Assembly (NCBI GenBank): GCA_959022875.1
Contig: CAUFAM010000044.1
Coordinates: 1 to 7,729 of the forward strand
Reading direction: 5' to 3'
From: an uncultured Oscillospiraceae bacterium
GTDB taxonomy: Bacteria; Bacillota; Clostridia; Oscillospirales; Oscillospiraceae
DNA: 7,729 bases
Shown here: positions 1-5,234 of the stretch, in pieces
How the letters are laid out: each line of letters begins with the position of its first letter
Numbering within the stretch: position 1 is the stretch's first letter
Program-made: the position numbers and the translations under genes
Notes under the pieces: model-generated
The model's input: the letters and a program-made list of their open reading frames with translations, nothing else
Told to the model about the DNA's origin: nothing
Databases searched by the model: none

Positions 1-622
1 CTCCCAGGTCGCCGAAGGACATGCCGTTCTGGGGATGGGTGGCGTCGGTGGACTTCACGGTGATGGAGGCCATGTTGTCGGCGTAGCGCTGGGCAATCTC
101 GGCCACCTCATCCAGGCTCTTGCCCTCCCGGGCCGCGGCAGCGGCCACATGGTAGAGGGCTACCGCACCGGCCAGACCACGCTTGTTGTCCTCGCCGTTG
201 GGGTCAAACTGGATCTCTTCCCCGGTAACCACCTGGCGGAAGTTAAGCCCGGCCTTCTGGGCCAGCTTGATGGCCTGCTTGCCAGCCAGCTGGTCACCGG
301 CATAGTTCAGGGTGAGCAGCAGCACACCGTGTCCCTTGTCGGCCAGCTTCATGGCGTCAAACACCAGCTTGGCGTTGGGAGCGGCAAAGATGTCGCCCAC
401 AGCCTGGACGTCCAGCATACCTTTGCCCACAAAGCCGGCCTGGGCAGGCTCGTGGCCGGAGCCGCCATAAGTAACGATGGTCACACGGTCCGCATTGGCC
501 AGATCCTTACTGATGACCAGGTGGCCGTCCACCTCTACAATGTCAGGATAAGCCAGCCCCAGTCCAACCAGCTCCTCGTCGGTGATGGTCTCGGGGGCGT
601 TGATAAACTTCTTCATTTTCAT
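1..622 (-). CDS. dhaK: DhaK-type dihydroxyacetone kinase substrate-binding subunit, 3' end off the left edge
   Basis: DhaK binds a small ketose or aldose covalently and presents it to the nucleotide subunit DhaL for phosphorylation. The 207 visible codons begin MKMKKFINAPETITDEELVG and contain the family signature GGSGHEPAQAGFVGKGML (residues 53-70), with His57 matching the E. coli catalytic His56, and NYAGD with Asp110 matching Asp109. The covalent-bond histidine (His218 in E. coli) would lie just beyond the edge, so it cannot be checked. The E. coli substrate-site Lys104 is replaced here by Leu105, comparing with the E. coli sequence from memory. The start is ATG at 622, preceded by AAGGGGG (631-637) at 8 nt spacing; an internal ATG two codons later is less well spaced. 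The gene follows dhaL by 40 nt with no terminator between, so the two are probably co-transcribed. DhaL precedes DhaK, the reverse of the common order. Family assignment is firm; the true substrate is uncertain. Confidence 0.93.
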   Translation of the reverse strand, partial: MKMKKFINAPETITDEELVGLGLAYPDIVEVDGHLVISKDLANADRVTIVTYGGSGHEPAQAGFVGKGMLDVQAVGDIFAAPNAKLVFDAMKLADKGHGVLLLTLNYAGDQLAGKQAIKLAQKAGLNFRQVVTGEEIQFDPNGEDNKRGLAGAVALYHVAAAAAREGKSLDEVAEIAQRYADNMASITVKSTDATHPQNGMSFGDLG

Positions 623-662
623 AGGGTGTGCCCCCTTATTTAAATTTCATTCACCTTTTTAT

Positions 663-1268
663 TTAGCCCTTGGCCAGCCCCTGGAAGAAGCAGGCCATGG
701 ACACGGCACCTGCGTCGGGGGTGCCGATGGTTTTCTCGCCGTAGCTCTTGGCCCGGCCGAATTTGGAGACAAATTTCTTGCTCTCCTCCGCTCCATTCTG
801 GGCGGCCTGGGCGGCGGCGGCAAAGAGCCCCGCCTCGTCTCCGGAATAGGCGGCAATGGCCTGGCTGGCCGGAATCAGGGCGTCCATCATGGTCTTGTCC
901 CCCACCTTGGCCCCGGAGATGTCGCTGAGTGCCTCCAGCGCGTGGGCAAACATGGCCTGAAGCTCCTGGGTGCTTACCTCATCTCCCTCGGGAGCGGCCT
1001 CCTGCAGACCATCCAGCCAGGTGTTCCACAGGGGAACGGCGCTTCCGCCGTTCAATACCATCACGGCCATGGCAGCATCATCCAGCATGGACTGGATGCC
1101 GTCCCCGGACTCTTCCACCGCCTGGGCGATGGCTCCGGCAATCTTGGCCATGGTCAGACCGTGGTCGGCATCACCAAACTTGGAATCAATATCTGTGAGC
1201 ATATCTTCCGCGGCAGTGACCTCGTCGCAAGCGTGCTTCAGCCGGAGCGCAAATTCTTCCTTTTTCAT
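663..1268 (-). CDS. dhaL: DhaL-type dihydroxyacetone kinase nucleotide-binding subunit
   Basis: DhaL carries the ADP/ATP used to phosphorylate the substrate held by DhaK. The 201-residue protein is close to the usual length of about 210. It has the Mg-binding motif D-x4-GDADHG (Asp28, Asp33, Asp35), the VGDKTMMDAL segment (122-131) and the C-terminal GRAKSYGEKTIGTPDAGAVS block (171-190), equivalent to RASYLGERSIGHQDPGATS in E. coli. The loop that is normally GGASGPL reads GGSAVPL (74-80), an unusual change beside the nucleotide site. The start is ATG at 1268 with AGGAAGG at 1280-1286; in-frame codons further upstream have no better site. A consensus promoter lies at 1339-1367. Whether the phosphoryl donor is ATP or the PTS protein DhaM cannot be told: no DhaM is in the window, though it could lie to the left. 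Confidence 0.92.
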   Translation of the reverse strand: MKKEEFALRLKHACDEVTAAEDMLTDIDSKFGDADHGLTMAKIAGAIAQAVEESGDGIQSMLDDAAMAVMVLNGGSAVPLWNTWLDGLQEAAPEGDEVSTQELQAMFAHALEALSDISGAKVGDKTMMDALIPASQAIAAYSGDEAGLFAAAAQAAQNGAEESKKFVSKFGRAKSYGEKTIGTPDAGAVSMACFFQGLAKG

Positions 1269-1322
1269 GGTGCGGCCATCCTTCCTCTCAAACGGGCACA
1301 GCACAGTTGCCGGCCACATCTG

Positions 1323-1334
1323 TTACTTCTGTAA
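1323..1334. promoter_or_regulatory. Small inverted repeat at the predicted dhaL transcription start
   Basis: TTAC-TTCT-GTAA is a perfect 4-bp inverted repeat lying where the dhaL promoter would start transcription (about 1332). Its TTAC arm matches half of the nearby operator-like GTTACATATGTTAC. It may be a partial operator, or chance, since the arms are short. Confidence 0.25.
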
Positions 1335-1338
1335 GGCA

Positions 1339-1367
1339 ATTCTATTCTCACCTATAACAAATGTCAA
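1339..1367 (-). promoter_or_regulatory. Sigma-A type promoter of dhaL-dhaK
   Basis: Reading the minus strand, TTGACA (1367-1362) is followed after exactly 17 bp by TAGAAT (1344-1339), a perfect -35 and a 5/6 -10 box at ideal spacing. The predicted start is near 1332, giving a leader of about 64 nt before the dhaL ATG. A degenerate copy of the operator-like sequence (1352-1367) overlaps the -35 box, so repression by the neighbouring SorC protein is plausible. Confidence 0.75.
1352..1367. promoter_or_regulatory. Degenerate third copy of the putative SorC operator
   Basis: On the minus strand TTGACATTTGTTATAG aligns with TGAACATATGTAACAG from the sorC upstream region at 11 of 16 positions and keeps the ACATxTGT core. 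It covers the -35 box of the dhaL promoter. Divergence is enough that chance similarity is possible. Confidence 0.35.
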
Positions 1368-1468
1368 TATCTCCATATATTTTCCCTGCAATACACAGAA
1401 TTTCCGCAGCATTTTTATGAGAATACACAAAATATTTTGCTTAATTTTTGGGATCTCAGCATATTTAC

Positions 1469-1482
1469 GTTACATATGTTAC
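1469..1482. promoter_or_regulatory. Putative SorC operator between sorC and dhaL
   Basis: GTTACATATGTTAC contains the perfect 8-bp palindrome ACATATGT flanked by a direct GTTAC/GTTAC pattern. It shares the identical 12-mer GTTACATATGTT with 2434-2445. It overlaps the TAA stop codon of sorC (1479-1481) and lies about 135 bp upstream of the predicted dhaL start, a place suited to looping or cooperative binding with the other sites. Confidence 0.55.
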
Positions 1483-2414
1483 TTTTCAGACAGCAGTTCC
1501 CGCACCAATTTTGACCGGGCCACAATGTGGCTGAACACACCGGACCGTACTGCCCCCCGCAAAGCCCGGATACTGGTATTGGCGGAGCAGACCCCGATAA
1601 TATTGGGACAGCGCCGCAGCTGTTCCAGGGGAATCTGGATGGCAAAGTCCTGATCTGACTGGATAACCTTTCCCGCCTCATTGAAGTAGTACACCAGCAG
1701 CCGTCCGCAGGTATGCTCCTGCTGAAGCAAGCTTCCGTAGCGTACCAGAGATGCAAAGTCGGGGCTGGAGGGGTAGTTGCCGATGTTCACCAGGGCGGTA
1801 TCCATGCGTTCCCACTGCTGCTGGATTTGGCGGTAAACCTCGGTGGAACACAGCAGCTGCTTCTCCTCCAGGCTCTCCGGCAGGGCGGGCAGGTAGAGAA
1901 AATGGGGAACCGCCCCCAGCTTTTCTGCCATCAGGCGGACATTTTCATTGGACTGGTAGTTCCGGGCCGGGATGCTGGCGTTGCCCACCAGAGGGCACAG
2001 GTCGCTCACCGTACTGCCTGGCTGTGGGTTCTCCTCCAGCCAGGTCACCAGCTGGCCAATCAGGTGGCCCCAGCCGATGCCCACCCGCCGGGAGCCCAGC
2101 TCTTCCAGCAGCTCCACCGCTCCCCGGGAAAGGCTCTGGTTGGTCTGGTCATCGTCCTCCCCGTCAGGAGCCAGGGCACCGCCCCGCAGGCCGTAGGCCC
2201 GGCACAGGCGGTCCAGAACCTGCCGGTCCTTTTCCCCCGGCTCGTGAATGATGATCTCCACAATTCCCAGCTCCCGGGCCTCACTGAGCATACGGCTGAT
2301 GAGAGGACGGGACACCCCCAGTTCCCGGGCGATGTCGCTTTGCTTCTGGTCATCCAGATAGTACCGCTTGGCCGCATAGGCCAGCCGCCGCTCCTTTTCC
2401 CCATTGGTATACAT
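1479..2414 (-). CDS. SorC/DeoR-like (SorC family) sugar-responsive transcriptional regulator
   Basis: This is a DNA-binding regulator whose C-terminal domain senses a phosphorylated sugar. The 311-residue length is normal for the SorC family. An N-terminal helix-turn-helix spans about residues 22-47 (QKQSDIARELGVSRPLISRM), and the sugar-binding domain (about 60-311) includes the typical GIGWGHLIGQLV segment. The start is ATG at 2414 with AAGGGGG (2423-2429) 8 nt upstream, the same Shine-Dalgarno design as dhaK. It is encoded immediately upstream of dhaL-dhaK on the same strand, with 210 bp between, and probably controls them and itself through the repeated ACATATGT sites at 1469 and 2434. The inducer is likely the product or substrate of the kinase pair; that, and whether it represses or activates, is inference. 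Confidence 0.9.
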   Translation of the reverse strand: MYTNGEKERRLAYAAKRYYLDDQKQSDIARELGVSRPLISRMLSEARELGIVEIIIHEPGEKDRQVLDRLCRAYGLRGGALAPDGEDDDQTNQSLSRGAVELLEELGSRRVGIGWGHLIGQLVTWLEENPQPGSTVSDLCPLVGNASIPARNYQSNENVRLMAEKLGAVPHFLYLPALPESLEEKQLLCSTEVYRQIQQQWERMDTALVNIGNYPSSPDFASLVRYGSLLQQEHTCGRLLVYYFNEAGKVIQSDQDFAIQIPLEQLRRCPNIIGVCSANTSIRALRGAVRSGVFSHIVARSKLVRELLSEK

Positions 2415-2433
2415 GGGCAGCGCCCCCTTTTCT

Positions 2434-2447
2434 GTTACATATGTTCA
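2434..2447. promoter_or_regulatory. Putative SorC operator upstream of sorC
   Basis: GTTACATATGTTCA lies 20 bp before the sorC start and shares an exact 12-mer with 1469-1480. This position would cover the promoter or early leader of sorC and fits negative autoregulation. No convincing -35/-10 pair could be assigned for sorC; TTGCAT-N16-TAAACT on the minus strand (2474-2447) is the best weak candidate. Confidence 0.55.
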
Positions 2448-2529
2448 GTTTATCACAATCATGAACAAATGCAACCTATTTTTCTCCTTTCTTTTTGTTT
2501 CTTTCACCAGCCTCTTTTCCAGGTCATCC

Positions 2530-2557
2530 TTGACTTTTCTGATACAGGCATTATAAT
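2530..2557 (+). promoter_or_regulatory. Promoter of the marR-yczE-like operon
   Basis: TTGACT (2530-2535), a 16-bp spacer and a perfect TATAAT (2552-2557) make a near-consensus sigma-A promoter. Transcription should start around 2564, giving a leader of roughly 37 nt before the ATG at 2601. The -10 box forms the left arm of the inverted repeat at 2551-2574. Confidence 0.78.
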
Positions 2558-2574
2558 TAGTATATTTATTATAA
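2551..2574. promoter_or_regulatory. Inverted repeat, probable MarR operator
   Basis: TTATAAT (2551-2557) and ATTATAA (2568-2574) form a perfect 7-bp inverted repeat with a 10-bp spacer, covering the -10 box and start site. A second small repeat, ATAAG-AAAG-CTTAT (2571-2584), overlaps its right arm. MarR proteins usually bind AT-rich palindromes of this size over their own promoter, so autorepression is likely. AT-richness raises the chance of a coincidental match. Confidence 0.5.
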
Positions 2575-2600
2575 GAAAGCTTATTATTTGGAGGCTTACC

Positions 2601-3035
2601 ATGGACGCCCTGCACTACCTGTTGATGAAAACTCAAACCAACCTCAACCGGTGGATTCTGACCCAGGCCTCTCACCTGGGCCTGTCCCCCGGCCAGCCCA
2701 AAATTCTGGAATGTCTCACCCACCTGGGGGAATGCAACCAAAAGGCGATTGCTGACTATTGTGAAATTGAGCCGGCTACTGTGGGCAGTATCCTGCTGCG
2801 CATGGAGCGGGACGGCCTCATCACCCGCAGACAGCGGAATGGAAACCGGCGCAGCCTCTATGTCTCTCTCACCCCAAAGGGAATTCAGATGGGGGAAGCA
2901 ATGGAGGACATCTTCCGCCGGGCGGATCAGCTGGCCTGTGCCGGGCTGGATCCGGAACAGCAACGGCAGCTGGCCCAGCTTTTGGATGTGCTGTACACCT
3001 CCACCTCCGCCATGGGAAAGGAGGAGGAGAAATGA
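2601..3035 (+). CDS. MarR family transcriptional regulator
   Basis: This is a winged helix-turn-helix regulator of 144 residues, typical for MarR. The N-terminal helix is followed by the DNA-binding region at about residues 29-91: LSPGQPKILECLTHLGECNQ, the recognition stretch around IEPATVGSILLRMERDGLI, and a charged beta wing RRQRNGNRRSLYVSLT. The C-terminal helix ends with KEEEK. The start at 2601 is set by GGAGG (2590-2594) 6 nt upstream; the reading frame stays open far upstream, but that part is antisense to sorC and has no start signal. The stop codon overlaps the start of the membrane-protein gene (ATGA), indicating translational coupling. The ligand is unknown; the partner gene suggests control of one membrane protein. 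Confidence 0.9.
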   Translation: MDALHYLLMKTQTNLNRWILTQASHLGLSPGQPKILECLTHLGECNQKAIADYCEIEPATVGSILLRMERDGLITRRQRNGNRRSLYVSLTPKGIQMGEAMEDIFRRADQLACAGLDPEQQRQLAQLLDVLYTSTSAMGKEEEK

Positions 3036-3676
3036 CGCCTACACTGCTGTTCAAGCGCTGTATGCTGCTGGTTGCCGGTCTTGTCATCATGGCCTTTGGC
3101 GTGGCTTTTTCCATCCAAGCCGGACTGGGCACCTCCCCGATCTCCAGCCTGCCCTATGTACTTAGTCTCTTCACTCCCCTCACGGTGGGCACCGCTACTA
3201 TCGCCCTCCACGTCACCCTCATTCTTCTTCAGATCCTGGTACTGGGGCGCCGCTATGATCCGATCCAACTGCTTCAGCTCCCTGTGGCGCTGGTTTTTGG
3301 TGTCCTTACCGACTTCAGCGTCTGGGTGCTCCAGAGCCTTACCCCCTCCTCCTACCCCATGCAGTGGCTTTTTTGCATAGCAGGCATCCTACTGGTAGGG
3401 GTTGGGGTCAGTTTTGAAGTCACAGCAGATGTGGTAACCCTGGCCGGCGAGGGAATGGTGCTGGCCTTGTGCAAGGCCTTTTCTCTGAAATTTGCCAATA
3501 CAAAAGTAGGCTTTGATGTCACGCTGGTCGTCCTGTCCACCATTCTCTCTGCGGTCTTTCTGGGACAGCTGGCAGGAGTCCGGGAGGGTACCGTGGCCGC
3601 GGCCATCTTAGTGGGACTTACCGCCAAACAGGTCAACCGCCCCATGCAGACCTTTGCCCGCCGCCACCTGGTCTGA
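3032..3676 (+). CDS. YczE-like (DUF6198) integral membrane protein
   Basis: This 214-residue polytopic membrane protein has about five hydrophobic segments (near 10-29, 50-71, 80-101, 111-129 and 160-180). It resembles the B. subtilis YczE family in length and in the conserved first loop, where a helix is followed by FSIQAGLGTSPISSLPY, comparable to the LxxxADLGxxPWD-type motif. The family has no established molecular activity; B. subtilis YczE has been linked to secondary-metabolite production. The start overlaps the marR stop in ATGA, and the Shine-Dalgarno GGAGGAGG lies inside the marR C terminus at 3020-3027. The MarR protein therefore probably regulates this gene directly. A transporter role is a guess that the sequence does not prove. 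Confidence 0.8.
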   Translation: MTPTLLFKRCMLLVAGLVIMAFGVAFSIQAGLGTSPISSLPYVLSLFTPLTVGTATIALHVTLILLQILVLGRRYDPIQLLQLPVALVFGVLTDFSVWVLQSLTPSSYPMQWLFCIAGILLVGVGVSFEVTADVVTLAGEGMVLALCKAFSLKFANTKVGFDVTLVVLSTILSAVFLGQLAGVREGTVAAAILVGLTAKQVNRPMQTFARRHLV

Positions 3677-3705
3677 CCTGTACCCCAAATGATTCAAACA
3701 TGCGA

Positions 3706-3729
3706 CCGGCAGCGGTTCTGCGCTGCCGG
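3706..3729. terminator. Strong hairpin downstream of the yczE-like gene
   Basis: CCGGCAGCG (3706-3714) and CGCTGCCGG (3721-3729) form a perfect 9-bp stem with a 6-nt loop, 29 bp after the stop codon. Neither side has a T tract, so it is not a classical intrinsic terminator. It may still mark the end of this operon and of the opposing minus-strand unit, or protect mRNA 3' ends. Confidence 0.45.
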
Positions 3730-3755
3730 GCACAACTATATCGTATGTTCCACAT

Positions 3756-3836
3756 TTATCCGGTGTCCTTATAGGCGGGATAACTCCTGCGGTCAATGGG
3801 TCCCAGCAGGCTTTTCAGGTCATTGGATGTCTGCAT
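3756..3836 (-). pseudogene. N-terminal stub of an ABC-class predicted ATPase (PF09818-like)
   Basis: A 26-codon reading frame starts at ATG 3836 with AGAGGA 8-9 nt upstream and ends in TAA at 3758-3756. Its peptide, with NDLKSLLGPIDRRSYPAYKD at residues 5-24, matches the pattern I recall for the start of predicted ABC-class ATPases (a DLxxLLxxIDxxxYxAYKDxxG stretch). Full-length members are several hundred residues, and nothing resembling the remainder is seen before the yczE-like gene, so this looks like the surviving 5' end after a deletion or rearrangement near 3756. It begins 17 bp after the stop of the membrane-protein gene and was probably its operon partner. Alternatives are a genuine small peptide or a chance match; the assignment rests on one short motif. 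Confidence 0.5.
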
Positions 3837-3853
3837 AACTGGTTCCTCTGATT

Positions 3854-4360
3854 TCAGACTCCCCTATCCTCTCTCCACTGGAGCAGACAAAATAATAGGA
3901 ACTGCGCCAAAGACAGGAGGAGGGCGGTCGTGGTATTGGCCATCATCATTGTACTCCATCCCCCATCGGATATACAAGAACGGCTCAAAGGAAGCACAGA
4001 AGAAAAGGGAGTCAATGCACACACCAGCAAAAAGGTGACCAGCACGCCCCCCTGCTCTGCATTCCACACCGGGCGGCCGCCCAACAGCCATAGGGCAAGG
4101 CCCAGCGCCGAAAGCCCCCAGTAACGCCTCATCAGGCGGTTAGCTCCCGGGCTGCGCACCCGGAAAAGGAGGATGTCAACATACAGCAGTGCGCCTATGT
4201 AAATCCCCATCCCTCCATACGCCATCCACTCCGCAATGCCTTCCGGCGCCTTTAGACCATAGTTGATGGGAAACATGACCGCGGCAAAGCCCACTCCACT
4301 CCAAAGAAGTCCCAAACACGCCGCCCGGCCGCATTGTTTCTCCCTCCATCCTGCCCCCAT
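3854..4360 (-). CDS. Five-helix membrane protein of unknown family
   Basis: I do not recognise this family. The 168-residue protein has about five hydrophobic helices (near 13-33, 44-66, 80-97, 104-126 and 144-161), short loops, a basic loop after helix 2 (RVRSPGANRLMRRY) and no signal peptide cleavage pattern. The start is placed at ATG 4360 because a perfect AGGAGG sits 6 nt upstream. Another ATG in frame at 4390, with AGAGG 8 nt upstream, would add ten residues that include a run of AGA/CGA/AGG arginine codons, which look more like a ribosome-binding leader than protein. It is divergent from the tetR gene and has its own promoter at 4411-4439, beside two tandem palindromes. The ATPase-like stub follows at 17 bp, so the pair may have formed a membrane-ATPase unit that is now broken. 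Confidence 0.65.
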   Translation of the reverse strand: MGAGWREKQCGRAACLGLLWSGVGFAAVMFPINYGLKAPEGIAEWMAYGGMGIYIGALLYVDILLFRVRSPGANRLMRRYWGLSALGLALWLLGGRPVWNAEQGGVLVTFLLVCALTPFSSVLPLSRSCISDGGWSTMMMANTTTALLLSLAQFLLFCLLQWREDRGV

Positions 4361-4410
4361 GGTATCCCTCCTTCGTCTTTCTGTCCCCATATGCTTCACC
4401 TCTCAGCGCC

Positions 4411-4439
4411 ATGCTACCACCATTTTTATTGAATTTCAA
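4411..4439 (-). promoter_or_regulatory. Promoter of the five-helix membrane protein gene
   Basis: On the minus strand TTGAAA (4439-4434), a 17-bp spacer and TAGCAT (4416-4411) form a good sigma-A promoter. Transcription would start near 4404, about 44 nt before the chosen ATG at 4360 and only about 14 nt before the alternative ATG at 4390, which supports the shorter protein. The -35 box is inside the palindrome at 4428-4440. Confidence 0.6.
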
Positions 4440-4440
4440 T
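4423..4440. promoter_or_regulatory. Tandem operator-like palindrome, copy 1
   Basis: The 13-bp perfect palindrome ATTGAA-T-TTCAAT (4428-4440) is preceded by TTTTT. The 18-bp stretch 4423-4440 matches 4444-4461 at 15 of 18 positions, including an identical TTTTTATTGA. It overlaps the -35 box of the membrane-protein promoter, a position for a repressor. Confidence 0.5.
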
Positions 4441-4443
4441 CTT

Positions 4444-4465
4444 TTTTTATTGATAATCAATAAAA
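4444..4465. promoter_or_regulatory. Tandem operator-like palindrome, copy 2 (21-bp perfect inverted repeat)
   Basis: Positions 4445-4465 form a perfect palindrome: a 10-bp arm TTTTATTGAT, a central A, and the arm ATCAATAAAA. Its centre (4455) is exactly 21 bp from the centre of copy 1 (4434), two turns of the helix, so two dimers would bind on the same face. The core TGATAATCA equals the middle of the classical Fur box, but the outer parts differ, so a Fur-type regulator is only one possibility. Confidence 0.6.
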
Positions 4466-4506
4466 TCAGCATCAACTGTTTGATACCCAAACGCATCATT
4501 TTCTTC

Positions 4507-4535
4507 TTGTGCCGCAAGCAGCTGCGTGGTAAAAT
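4507..4535 (+). promoter_or_regulatory. Promoter of tetR with extended -10
   Basis: TTGTGC (4507-4512), a 17-bp spacer and TAAAAT (4530-4535) preceded by TGG (4527-4529) make a plausible extended -10 promoter. The start would fall near 4542, inside the repeated 36-bp element, which suits autorepression. Confidence 0.5.
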
Positions 4536-4564
4536 AAATATAACTTTATGTTGTTGTATTTATT
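4529..4564. promoter_or_regulatory. 36-bp element, copy 1: putative TetR operator upstream of tetR
   Basis: This stretch contains a 12-bp inverted repeat, AATAAATATAAC (4533-4544) and GTTGTATTTATT (4553-4564), with one mismatch and an 8-bp centre. It begins within the -10 box and runs to the base before the GGAGGG Shine-Dalgarno site. The whole 36 bp is 30/36 identical to 5235-5270, upstream of the next gene, the pattern expected of an operator shared by an autoregulated TetR and its target. Confidence 0.65.
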
Positions 4565-4575
4565 GGAGGGATTTC

Positions 4576-5199
4576 ATGCCCAAGGTAGCTTATTCTGAAG
4601 CGGATCGCATGCAAATCCGGCAGGCTCTGGTGGTCAAAGCCCTGGAGCTGATGGCAAAGCAGGGCATTCAGCACACCACCGTGGAGCAGGTCTATCAAGC
4701 CGTAGGCATCTCCCGCACCTTTTTCTATACTTTTTTCCCCTCTAAAGAGGATTTGATTGTTGAGACTCTTTATCTCCAGCAGCCCAGGATTTTGGCCTAT
4801 GCCCAGTCGCTTATGGCTGATCCGTCCCTCTCCTGGCGGGAAGGGGTTCTTCAGTTTTTCCGCTCCTGCTGCTACGGTGAGGAAAGCGGAATCGCCGTGA
4901 TGACTGTTCAGGAGCAGCAGCTGCTCTTTCGCCGTCTTTCTCCGGAGAGCTGTCGGCTATTTCGCGAGAAGCAGGAGCAGCTATTCGGACAGCTTCTCTC
5001 CTGTTTCGGCATAGAGCCAAACCGGGCGCGTATTCAGCTGTTCACCAACATCAGCCTGACTGCCATCATCGTCCGCCGGGCCATCCCCGACACCCTCCCC
5101 TTTTTTGTCCCGGAGGCAAGAGAGGAAACCATGGACTTTCAGATTAGCGCCATTGTCGACTATCTTCAGCACCTCAAGGACACTCCACTGCCCGCCTGA
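4576..5199 (+). CDS. TetR/AcrR family transcriptional regulator
   Basis: The 207-residue protein has a TetR N-terminal domain: helix ALVVKALELMAKQGIQHTT, then the helix-turn-helix VEQVYQAVGISRTFFYTFFP (36-55) followed by SKEDL. The C-terminal ligand/dimer domain (about 60-207) is not specific enough to name a ligand. The start at 4576 follows GGAGGG (4565-4570) at 5 nt; the reading frame is open further upstream but is AT-rich promoter DNA. The gene ends inside the left arm of its own terminator. It lies divergent to the membrane-protein gene and just upstream of the 161-residue gene, and the 36-bp element occurs in front of both tetR and that gene. The most likely targets are therefore itself and the downstream gene. 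Confidence 0.9.
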   Translation: MPKVAYSEADRMQIRQALVVKALELMAKQGIQHTTVEQVYQAVGISRTFFYTFFPSKEDLIVETLYLQQPRILAYAQSLMADPSLSWREGVLQFFRSCCYGEESGIAVMTVQEQQLLFRRLSPESCRLFREKQEQLFGQLLSCFGIEPNRARIQLFTNISLTAIIVRRAIPDTLPFFVPEAREETMDFQISAIVDYLQHLKDTPLPA

Positions 5200-5230
5200 A
5201 TCTCAGTCCGCCCGATTCAGGCGGCTTTTT
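5192..5230 (+). terminator. Intrinsic terminator of tetR
   Basis: CCGCCTGAATC (5192-5202) and GATTCAGGCGG (5214-5224) make a perfect 11-bp stem with an 11-nt loop, followed by CTTTTT. The tetR stop codon (5197-5199) is inside the left arm. This isolates tetR from the next gene, which must therefore have its own promoter. Confidence 0.85.
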
Positions 5231-5234
5231 CCCA

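Noticed and set aside
35..1334. Two long plus-strand open frames across the dhaK/dhaL region
   Set aside because: They are antisense to clear DhaK and DhaL proteins, are low-complexity (rich in Gly, Leu, His), and lack Shine-Dalgarno sites. They are shadows of GC-rich coding DNA.
1463..1480. Possible CcpA (cre) site near ATGTAACGTAAATA on the minus strand
   Set aside because: The spacing around the central CG does not fit the cre consensus; the SorC-type repeat explains the sequence better.
1713..2600. N-terminal extension of the MarR protein, in an open frame reaching back to 1713
   Set aside because: The extension is antisense to the SorC gene and crosses its promoter region. The MarR family start at 2601 has a good GGAGG site and a promoter immediately upstream.
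3608..3796. 62-residue minus-strand frame over the yczE-like 3' end and the spacer
   Set aside because: It has no ribosome-binding site and no recognisable motif, and it overlaps coding sequence. The ATPase-like peptide lies in a different frame.
3796..4124. Plus-strand open frames opposite the membrane protein
   Set aside because: They are antisense to a protein with a coherent five-helix pattern and are not supported by start signals.
4361..4399. Longer start (GTG 4399 or ATG 4390) for the five-helix membrane protein
   Set aside because: ATG 4390 has an acceptable AGAGG, but ATG 4360 has a perfect AGGAGG at 6 nt, and the predicted transcript start near 4404 leaves almost no leader for the longer forms. 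The longer form is not fully excluded.
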